Source: Ehretia macrophylla
Lineage: Eukaryota > Streptophyta > Magnoliopsida > Boraginales > Ehretiaceae
Length of the DNA stretch: 64,000 nt
NCBI GenBank assembly: GCA_037974665.1
Contig: CM075765.1
Span: 5,089,501 to 5,153,500, forward strand
Direction: 5' to 3'
Made by a program: the position numbers and the translations under genes
In this document: one piece after another, positions 55,854 through 64,000 of the stretch
Numbering within the stretch: position 1 is the stretch's first letter
How the letters are laid out: each line of letters starts with the position of its first letter
The notes under the pieces: model-generated
What the model was told of the DNA's origin: nothing
Database searches by the model: none
The model's input: only the letters and a program-made list of their open reading frames with translations

Positions 55854-57267
55854 CCCCTATCGAGGAAAGGGTGGAAGAGGCAAGGTATAGGAAAAGGAAA
55901 TACTCCTCAAACTCCCTATGGAGTAGTCTCACAAATTGCAGGAAATAAATTAGTCAATATGCCTATTGCTGGAATAGACCCACCAAGCCCTCTATACAAA
56001 AAAATAAAAAAATTGATTGAGGAATCAGCCTCATCTTCAAGTGCTAATACAACACAATCTCCCACTCAACCATTAACATATGTTAGTATCACAAAAGAAT
56101 CAGATTCTGATGTCGTGATGTATGACGTGCATGATTATGAGGAAATAATTCTCTGTCTTGAAAAAGAAGATGAAAAAGGGATCAATGATCCTTGGTATAT
56201 CATGAGAAAATACATGGACTTCATTATAGGTCCTTGGAAAGCTGGAAGATCTAGACTTTTTTATGAAGAAGTCTTATTACAGACTGGATCTATTGAAGTG
56301 GAACATTTCTATTTAAAGACCAATCAGCCTATTTACTCATATAGTAAAGCTTATATCAATAATATCTTGATCCCAAGGGAATGGGGAATGTCCCCCATGA
56401 ATTGCAGAGAATTTACTCGCAGAGGAGATCCTAATAGGTATCTCTATAATTATTTTGACTATATTGAAAGCTTCTATCAAATGTTTTATTATGAAAATGA
56501 TAAAATGAAGCATTCATGGTTTATTAAAATCAATCCCGAGATTTTTGCAAAGGGACAATTCCCAAATTGGCTCTATGATTGGGCAAAGATATTTGCTCCC
56601 CCCATTTCAATTCTTCCAACTACTTTTAAAGAATTATATACTCAGTGGGTTGCTAATACACCTCTAGTTGATTGTCATAAATATATACCAAAATCATCAG
56701 AATTGTATTTCTTCATGAAATTTGGAATACCCTGGATATGGAAATGGGTACCAGTAATCAGTTTTGATGTACGGAACATACTTTATTTTGAAGTTCCAAT
56801 TCTACTCCAAATTTTGGGCAAAGCTTATGACAGTTGACCTGCAAACAAAGAACCTCCATGGGCTTGAATATATCCAGGCTATTAAACAACAAATTGCAAC
56901 AGATCATAAGGCTCAGTCTAAGGAGAAAAATGAGGAAGAGGAATCACCACTCAATAAAATTCTGAAAGAGATTCAACTTCGGAATCCAACAGTATATAAG
57001 GAAGAGTTAATGAAAACTTTCCTTGACAAAGTTAAGCATAATTTGTTTGAAACTCTTTAGGAGATCAAGGAACCATGTTCCTCAGAAAATACTTCAATGG
57101 AATATGTGTAAGAAGAAGAGGACAATAATGTTTGCCTGGTAGAAGAATCTCAAGAGCCAGAAGAATCGCCACAATTATCAGCTACATATTACTTTGAAAT
57201 GCTCAAAGACGTCATTGCTTTCGACATCCGGAAGAATAACAAAAAGAAGGGAAAAGTAAAAGGTAGC
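55836..57267 (+). pseudogene. Pararetroviral downstream ORF, near full length (unknown function)
   Basis: Best copy of the post-pol ORF. It is open at 55959-56837 (292 codons), then a one-base shift into 56764-57060, then continues with stops to about 57267. Features are a Ser/Thr-rich N-terminal part (SASSSSANTTQS), an acidic patch (SDSDVVMYDVHDYEE), and an aromatic-rich core (WYIMRKYMDFIIGPWKAG; FYQMFYYENDKMKHSWFIKI; GIPWIWKWVPVISF). A Lys/Glu-rich helical tail (KEKNEEEESPLNKILKEIQL) ends it. No enzyme motif, signal peptide or clear membrane segment was seen. The N-terminal segment 55836-55958 has a frameshift. Its consistent place after RNase H is the only clue to role. Confidence 0.7.
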
Positions 57268-57933
57268 TGATTGAGACATGCAGAATCTTTAGCTTTAATA
57301 AAGTAACTTTAATAAAAAGCAAGTCACGGAAAAATAATGTCCTTTTCACACTGTAGTTAGTGGGCAAATTATTGTCCTTTCCCCTGTACATTTTATCAAA
57401 AAAATAAAAAAAAGTCCTTGTAATTTCCATTTTTGTCCTTGTAAATTTGTTTGTCAGTTCCAGCAGGATGTCTTTAAAGCGGGGCTTTTCTTTCTTGCTA
57501 GGCCAGAGTTTTATTATTCCTGAATCTTAGAAAGGAAAGTTTAAGTTTTGTTCTGAACACTCTTTGTACATTTGTCAAATAAATAAAAAAGCTTGTTCCC
57601 AATAACTCTTTTTCCCATTTTCTTATTTATTTTCTGTTAGATATTTTGTGTTTATTATTGAGTGCCGCCAAATATAGCCGGCTAATTTGCCAAACTGTTT
57701 GACACCCGACATGGATCTTTAGACATGGTAATGTATACTATACACTAGTTATGGTGAGACTTGTCATGGTAAGATGGATAACTCAAGGCTGTCATGTTGT
57801 CGCCATTGTCGCACTTTGGCCCTTTGATGTTGTTGTGGGCTGTTTTGTGTTGACCAGGTTGGCAGATTGGCCAGAGTGAATCTTGTCTATAAATCCATTG
57901 ACCCTCTATCTATTTCGCCATGCCTGGGGTTTA
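57268..57933 (+). promoter_or_regulatory. Pararetroviral intergenic region with TATA-like promoter
   Basis: Non-coding. AATAAATAAAAAA at about 57580 could act as a polyadenylation signal. TCTATAAATCC at 57886-57896 is a TATA-box candidate in GC-richer context, fitting a viral promoter ahead of a leader. The tRNA-Met primer site expected in such viruses was not found before the next break at 57934. Confidence 0.45.
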
Positions 57934-58343
57934 AGGAATCTTAAAACAAATTCACCCTAAAACAAAACAAGAATATCTTGTTAGGTTTTATTTGGCAAAA
58001 TGGAATGATAGTCAGCATAAATACGCTACTGTTGCAAGAGAATTTCTTTCTATTGTTAAATGTGTTTTAAAATTCCAAGATGATTTATATTGTCAAATGT
58101 TCTTAATAAAAATAGATTGTCAAGCAGCTAAATATATGTTTAATAAATATTTTAAACATGATGTATCTAAGTAAATGTTTGCTAGATGGCAGACAAGCCT
58201 TGCACCATTTGATTTTGAAATTGAATATATCAAGGGAGAAAATAATTATCTATATGATTTTTTGACTAGGGAATATCTTAATGATTCTTCGCAAAGGACC
58301 ACCTGACCCCTATCGAGGAAGAAGTAGAAGAGGCAAAGGTACA
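57934..58343 (+). pseudogene. Pararetroviral RNase H, fragment 3, interrupted by Sirevirus
   Basis: Third copy of the RNase H end (57934-58304) and the first codons of the downstream ORF (to 58343). It has a TAA at about 58172 and other changes. Cut at GGTACA|TGTTGG by the Sirevirus LTR. GTACA is the candidate target duplication; its partner is outside the window. Confidence 0.75.
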
Positions 58344-59934
58344 TGTTGGTCCTTAATAACCTAAGAGAGAGGGGGGGAGGGGGTGAATTAGGTTGTTTGG
58401 CAAGGTTAAGCAATTTAAAAAATTCTTGATACGGAAATAATGTCTAGTGAAAGATGATAATACTCTAGAAGTTCTTGTAGGAAATTTATCAAACACTTAG
58501 TGAGCACACAAGTATATAACACTAGATAAGCAATTAGAACTTCAAAAATAAATTCCAAATAGATAACTCAACAATTATCAAACAATTAATATGAGCAATA
58601 TCCACATGAAGGTAAATGACTTGAAAATAAAGAGAGTAAAGTAAGAGAAATCAAACACAATGATTTTCAAGTGGTTTGCACTCCCGGAGGCCTAGTCCAC
58701 CACCTAAGGTCTTCCCTTCATTTAGGATTTAACAACTCTTTACTAAGATGCTTCTTCAAATGTTGGTGAAGCAAAAAACAACTACAATTACCCTTGAGTC
58801 CACAAGAGTTACACAAGCTCCTTCAAGTGTAGGTGAAGCTTAACCTACTATCCTCTCTTCCTTTGAGTCCACAAAGGATTACAATACTTCTTCTCACAAT
58901 GATTCTCTCAATCTATGTGAAAGATTGTATTACAAAGATTGTGTAATAAAATGAATGACAATTGCTACTCCTATTTGAGTTTGATATTACAATTGAAGAA
59001 TACTTTGAATGCTTAAAGATATGAAAATGATAGCTCAAGATTTCTCAATGAAAATGATATGAAAAGTTCTTTGAATTTGCTTAGAAATCTGAAGATTAAA
59101 GCTTGGAGAGATATTTGAGAAGGTGAGAGAGCATGGCTTAAAAAGAGAAAAAAGTTTAGACATAAAACAGATATAATGCATAAATCAGGATTTTCCCGTT
59201 TAAGCCATCCGGTCACTGAGGCCTTCTTCCGGACGCTCGGAAAAGGCATGTATCGCCCGGATCTACCTTCTCTGCCAGGCGTTTTGCCTTCTATCCGGAC
59301 GACCGGATAAGGCCAGTAACGCCCAAATGTTGAAAAAAATGCTAGAAAGTGATATTTTGAGCCCCAAAATAATTTGTTTATTTGTAAAGCATTTGGGCAC
59401 TTTTAAGAACACATATAAAAAAGTATTCTTAGCATTTTTAACATCGCAAAACATTTTCAAAACTTTGGAAAGGATTTAAAACGATTTGTATAATATAAGA
59501 GTTTGAAAACAAACAACAAACTGTTTTTCAAGGATGATTTCGAATTGATGTTTGTTCGAAAGAATTTTTGTAAATATGAAAAATCTTTTATGAAAAACTT
59601 TTTTTGGAGAAATTATGAGCTATACAAATCATACTTAGGCAAATGACATTTTTAACGCTAGTACCTCTTATGTCGTCACGTATCCTTCCTTGTGACTCCC
59701 TTTTTATCGTCAAGTCTTTAACTTGAATTCTTTTGGGCTTTGATATAATTTCTGATTGGACTTGGACTTTGATCCAATAGCTTTCTATCATTTGACTGAA
59801 ACTAGTTGATCCATGTTGATGTGGACTTACTTTGTTGGATTGAATGTCTTACCAAAATACAAAAAGAATGCTAAAGCACGATTTAGATGTTTTGTTATTA
59901 TCAAAATAAATATTATAAGCTTTTTAGGCCAACA
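58344..59934 (-). mobile_element. 3' LTR of Sirevirus (Copia)
   Basis: Starts TGTTGGTCC and ends TTAGGCCAACA, with inverted TGTTGG/CCAACA ends, 1591 bp. On minus it follows a polypurine tract, so it is the 3' LTR. It shares CTAAGAGAGAGG, GGTGAATTAGG and the late GACATTTTTAACG/CTTATGTCGTCACG region with the solo LTR at 14382-22325. Confidence 0.92.
59204..59322. repeat. CCGG-rich module in Sirevirus LTR
   Basis: ATCCGG, CCGGACGACCGGATAAGG and AGTAACGCCC words; similar to the internal block at 61805-61925 of the same element. Confidence 0.7.
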
Positions 59935-59950
59935 ATCTCTCCCTTTTTTA
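59935..59950 (-). other. Sirevirus polypurine tract
   Basis: On minus AAAAAAAGGGAGAGAT immediately before TGTTGG; standard for Sireviruses. Confidence 0.88.
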
Positions 59951-60388
59951 TGATGACAAAACATTGAAGTTAGTAAGCATGAAATAGTTAAAATTGAAGA
60001 ATAAAACTTGATTTGAGGTTTCCCCTCAATTTGAGCTTGATTGAATTAATAGCTTGTACTTAAAAAGCAAGCTCCCCCTGAATAAGTGCAATGGCATACA
60101 TTATTTTTATGCTTTATTCCATTTCAATATATACCTTCTCCCCTTATTTGAAATCAACAAAATATAGTTTCCATAGCAAATAATCATAAAAGTAAAAGCC
60201 ACAGTAATCTATAACAGGTATAGGACAAAAGATAACCAAAGGAAATGCAAAGTATTAATGAAATGAAGCAAAGTATCCAAACAATGTTAAAATGAGATAA
60301 AAATGCTTAGGAGTATTTGATGAAAGAAATATCGGAAAGCAAAAAGAAAAATTGTTTGAAGAGAAACATATCTCAAGGCATCCACAGA

Positions 60389-61446
60389 CTAAGGACCAAT
60401 GTGGTGGTCATATAAAGCCTTCAACATCTGCTCCATACGATCCAAATGAACATTTTGTGCATTCAGGTGAGCAAGGATTTCATCATGTGAGGAGGAGTGA
60501 GAGGAAGACGATCCAACTCTTTGTCCTTGAGAACTACCAATACCACTTCTGCCTTGATGTTCCATAGGATCTCTAAAATTAGTGGGGTCAACATCAAGAG
60601 ATTCAAACATAAGAGGATCATCCCTCGTATTATCACCAACATTGAGAACTCGTACGGATTTTCAACTTTTGGTAGGTGAGGCTAGTGACATTGAGAAGAT
60701 AGGATCTATCACTAATGGTCTCAAACTCTTGATCATACGGAACTTCTAATACCTCAAAAAGATATGTTAAGGGCACCCTATAAGCAAGTTGATTTTGGGC
60801 TTCCTTGGTGTGGATGATATGGTTAATAATGATGTGTGAAAGATTGATACGTTTGGATTCATACATCAAATACATTAGCAAAGCAGTGAATTTTGGAATA
60901 GAACCATACTTAACTTCTCTTGGAATAATGACTTCATGAAGAATGTAGAATAAAAGCTTCTTTTCTGGGGTGATATCCTTAGTCTTAGGATAACTCAAAG
61001 AGCTTATTCCCGTCCCTTCCCATAGAAATTCTATAACTCTGGCTTCTAAATTGTCAACACTTCGGCATGCCCCTATAAGAATAAAGCTTTGTGCCTTGAT
61101 TTAGAATCCCAAACGCTCTAGCGACAACACTTGCAGTCAATTCCAATTCTTTAGTCTTAACTTTACTATTCAACTTCATGGTGCTAATATCTAAGTTCAC
61201 ATAGTAATAGAATTCTCTTATCCAAGAAGTACACCCTTTGTTTTCAAATCTTAACATAGGTAGCCAACCTTGGGCATCTAGGATTCTTAAAATTCTAGTA
61301 CCATTAAGCAAAGTAGGAGGGTCCAAAATCTTAACCCATAAGATGTTTTGTTGTAGGAAAGCATCGGGATTGTCAATGATTTGAGGAGTGGAGGATGATG
61401 ATTCTCCCATCTTGTACTTCTTAGAGTCAGCCCTTGGTGGTGCCAT
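60389..61446 (-). pseudogene. Sirevirus envelope-position ORF (putative plant transposon protein domain)
   Basis: ATG 61446 on minus opens MAPPRADSKKYKMGE. The first block, to 61054, carries LDAQGWLPMLRFENKGCTSW then REFYYYVNLDISTMKLNSKV. A frameshift leads to 60998-60633 with LLFYILHEVIIPREVKYG and INLSHIIINHI. A last block, 60610-60389, has a Ser-rich stretch and a helical end (LDRMEQMLKALYDHH). This matches the plant-specific domain often annotated 'putative plant transposon protein' found after Copia/Gypsy pol genes. No signal peptide or clear membrane span was seen, so a true envelope role is not supported. Two frameshifts make it a pseudogene. Confidence 0.72.
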
Positions 61447-61460
61447 TGAGAGTTTGCAAG

Positions 61461-61588
61461 ATTTTTGAAGCCTTTGAAAGAGAATTTTCGTTGAGGAATT
61501 CTGTCGAATACCTTGTAGACAAGGATTTTTGAAGCCTTTGAAAGAGAATTTTCGTTGAGGAATTCTGTCGAATACCTTGTAGACAAGG
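61461..61588 (-). repeat. 64-bp perfect tandem duplication upstream of the Sirevirus ORF
   Basis: Units 61461-61524 and 61525-61588 are identical, followed by the first bases of a third. They lie just 5' (minus strand) of the ATG at 61446. Confidence 0.95.
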
Positions 61589-61978
61589 ATTTTTGAAAGC
61601 CTTGTTGTTGAAGATTTTGAAAGCTTTGATGATGCAAAAACAAGTTTTTGAGGATGAAGAGGTGTTTTGATGTAATTAATGATGAAGTATTGTGAAGGTT
61701 TCGGTGTTTAAATATGTAGGATTGAGAGAAAATTGAGTTTGTTTTGGAAAAGTTATGAAAAAGTGTTGAAAGAAGAGAGGAAACTCAATTTTCAATCTGC
61801 GCGATCCGGGGAATAGGCCCTTTAACCGGGTGCCCGGATGAGGGCAATAACGCCCGACAGTGACTTCTTATCCGGTCGTTGCAAGCTTCTTCTGGTCGCC
61901 CGGAAGAACGCAGTAACGCCCGGATCACCATTTTGCTGAAAAATGCATTTTTTCATAAATTCAAGTGACCCAATGTAT
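61589..61978 (-). other. Spacer between Sirevirus pol and extra ORF, with CCGG-rich block
   Basis: Non-coding. The block 61805-61925 (ATCCGGGG, CCGGGTGCCCGGATGAGG, AGTAACGCCCGG) resembles the CCGG-rich module within the LTR at 59204-59322. Confidence 0.6.
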
Positions 61979-64000
61979 TCATAATTCTCTTCTAATGGTA
62001 CAAAATTGATTATCATGTAATGGTTTTGTAAAAATGTCAGCAAGTTGATGCAGAGAATCAACAAATTCAAGTTCAATATCACATTTTTGCACATGATCTC
62101 TTAGAAAATGATGACGAATTTCAATATGCTTAGTTCAAGAATGTTGAATTAGATTCTTTGATAGACTTATAGCACTTGTATTATCACACTTGATCGGCAC
62201 ACGATCATATTCTAGACCAAAGTCAAGCACAGTTTGTTTCATCCATAGAATTTGTGCAACACAATTACCCATAGCTACATACTCGGTTTCTGTCGTTGAA
62301 AGAGCTACACTATGTTGTTTCTTGCTAGACCATGAAACTAAAGCATGTCCTAGAAATTGACAACTACCGCTAGTGCTTTTTCTATCAATCTTACAACCTA
62401 TATAATCGGAATCGGAGTATCCTAGGAGTTCGAAAGATGTGCCTTTAGGGTAAAGGAGTCCTAAGTTAATAGTACCTTTAAGGTATCTAATAATCCTTTT
62501 TACAGCATTCAAGTGGAATTCCTTGGGAGAAGATCGAAAATGAGCGCATAAGCATACAAAAAACATAATATAAGGTCTTGAACCAGTTATATAGAGAAGG
62601 CTTCCGATCATACCTCGATATTATTTTTCATCAACCGATTTACCTTTTTTATCTTTGTCAAGCTTGATTGACGTTCCCATCGGAGTGCTCATTTCTTTTG
62701 CGGTTTCAAGTCCGAACTTCTTGATGAGTTCTTTAATGTACTTGGCTTGATTTATGAAGATCACTTCCTTTGTTTGTTTGACTTGAAGTCCAAGGAAGAA
62801 ATTTAATTCTCCCATCATGCTCATTTCAAATTCTTTATACATACAGTCAGAAAAGTACTTGCAAAGGGATTCGTTAGTAACACCAAAGATAATATCATCA
62901 ACATATATTTGAAGAAGCAAGATATCTTTAGCTTTTCTTTTTACAAATAACGTAGAGTCTAGTTTACCTCTAGAAAAGCCGTTATCAAGTAGATAATTAC
63001 TTATTCTATCATACCATGCCCTAGGTGCTTGTTTAAGTCCATAAAGAGCTTTTTGAAGTTTAAACACATGACTTGATAGATATGTATTTTTAAACCCGGG
63101 TGGTTGTTCAATATACACTTCTTCTTGAAGATAACCATTTAAGAAAGCACTTTTGACATCCATTTGATAAAGTTTGAAGTTCATAAAACATGCATATGCT
63201 AGCAACATTCGAATGGATTCAAGTCAAGCTACCGGTGCAAAGGTTTCTTCATAGTCTATTCCTTCTTCTTAATTATACCCTTGTGCAACTAATCTAGCCT
63301 TATTTCTAGTTACATTACCGGTTTCATCTAGTTTGTTTCGAAAAGCCCATTTTGTTCCAATAATCGGGTAATTACTAGGTTTTTCAACTAAGGTCTAAAC
63401 TTGATTTCTTTCAAATTGATTAAGCTCTTCTTACATGGCAATAATCCAATCATCGTCCAATAATGCTTCTTTTATATTCTTAGGTTCACTTTGAGATATA
63501 AAAGCAACATGTTCACAAAAAGTATTTAGATTGGAACGAGTTCTTACTCCTTGGGATAGATCTCCAAGGATTTGATCATTTGGATGATTTTTGACAAATT
63601 TCCAACATTTTGGAAGATCTTGAGTTGTTGATATGATTTGATCATTTGATGTTTGTTCTTCCTCAATTGGAGTATCAATTTGATTGCTTGTGGATGTATT
63701 GCCTTCTTCACTTGTAGAAATAGGTTGACCTTGTTCTTCAACTTGTTGAGTGCTTACATCATCATCTTCATCTTTTCTTGACATAAAGTGGTTAGTTTCA
63801 TCAAAATTAATATGCATAGATTCCTCAATTACCAAGGTTCTTTTATTGTAAAGTCAATATGCCTTGCTTCTAGAAGAATAACCAATAAAAATACATTCGT
63901 CGGATTTTGAATCAAACTTACTAAGATGATCTTTGTTATTTAGATGAAGCATTTACATCCAAAAACTTTAAAATGTGAAATATTCGGAGTATGTCATTTC
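61979..64000 (-). pseudogene. Sirevirus pol 3' part: RT and RNase H
   Basis: Read on minus. Upstream linker at 63835-63431 is acidic and Thr/Ser-rich. RT at 63208-62621 contains MDVKSAFLNGYLQEEVYIEQ, LYGLKQAPRAWY and the catalytic YVDDIIFG. RNase H at 62611-62135 contains LGYSDSDYIG, STTETEYVAMG and CDNTSAISLSKN. An Arg-to-stop (TGA) at about 62136 precedes the normal end KHIEIRHHFLRDHV then LADIFTKPL to 61979. Other breaks are a stop near 62615 and several between 63209 and 63430. Integrase and gag would lie beyond 64000. Confidence 0.9.

Larger units (their letters stand above)
55408..57933 (+). mobile_element. Endogenous pararetrovirus, fragment 2
   Basis: The first 42 bases (55408-55449) belong to the start of the downstream ORF, then the sequence jumps back to the end of RT (VETDASD-like codons) at about 55450. 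It runs on through RNase H, the full downstream ORF and intergenic DNA to 57933. The jump shows a rearrangement before or after integration. RNase H is near complete here, with frameshifts near 55480. Confidence 0.75.
58344..64000 (-). mobile_element. Sirevirus (Copia), 3' part; 5' part beyond the window
   Basis: On minus: pol with RT and RNase H (64000 to 61979), a CCGG-rich spacer, an envelope-position ORF (61446-60389), polypurine tract and 3' LTR. That order, with an extra ORF after pol and an AAAAGGGAGAGAT-type tract, defines the Sirevirus genus of Copia elements. It is inserted in pararetroviral DNA. Confidence 0.9.

Noticed and set aside
60389-61446. A true retroviral-type envelope gene
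   Set aside because: No signal peptide, cleavage site or membrane span was seen; only the position is envelope-like.

Overview
This window is plant nuclear DNA, most likely from a eudicot. It has split genes with GT/AG introns, AT-rich spacers and plant-specific repeat families: Sirevirus Copia, Tekay-type chromovirus Gypsy, Tat/Athila-like non-autonomous elements, a TRIM, CACTA, L1-type LINEs with a terminal RNase H, and an integrated pararetrovirus. The species cannot be named from the sequence. About 10 kb at the left is a real gene; almost everything else is transposons, viral integrants and broken gene pieces. No CRISPR, rRNA or tRNA gene was seen.

1-10.0 kb: the last nine coding exons of a type III phosphatidylinositol 4-kinase beta on the + strand. 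All junctions are GT/AG and the frame is intact to the stop. An antisense L1 LINE fragment sits in its largest intron. 10.0-13.9 kb: 3' flank, a (TA)n tract, and a foldback element with a CA-rich then G-rich core.

13.9-25.4 kb: a degenerate CACTA transposon with four levels of nesting. Its left end carries 27-bp subterminal repeats. A Sirevirus solo LTR (1591 bp once emptied) interrupts it. That LTR holds a Gypsy-like solo LTR with ACGTC target duplications, which holds a further solo LTR with GGAAT duplications. Beyond lie the CACTA TNPA-like and DUF4216/acidic-tail remains on the - strand.

25.4-42.9 kb: a Tat/Athila-type LTR fragment; a chromovirus 5' LTR, primer-binding site and broken gag (+); a Tekay chromovirus 3' end inserted into that gag (-), with integrase, chromodomain and 3' LTR; a non-autonomous LTR element (-) with a CCHC gag-like gene, itself hit by a 523-bp TRIM with perfect 5-bp target duplications; and an L1 LINE (+).

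42.9-48.1 kb: a cluster of fragments from three unrelated genes, all on +: Di19 exons 1-2, methionine aminopeptidase 1A exon 1, and part of a SnRK2 activation-loop exon. They are mixed with local repeats and a 690-bp foldback Mutator-like MITE with a 10-bp target duplication.

48.1-58.3 kb: an endogenous pararetrovirus (caulimovirid-type, florendovirus-like order capsid, protease, RT, RNase H, downstream ORF) in three broken, overlapping pieces. A chromovirus LTR that has lost its left end splits them. 58.3-64.0 kb: the 3' part of a Sirevirus (-) inserted in the third viral piece, with pol, an envelope-position ORF, polypurine tract and 3' LTR. Its 5' end lies outside the window.

The only probably functional gene is the PI4K. 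The most interesting signals are the dated nest of insertions, a CCGG-rich tandem module shared by Copia and Gypsy LTRs, a conserved core in five otherwise diverged Gypsy LTRs, the three-gene fragment cluster, and the scrambled viral locus.
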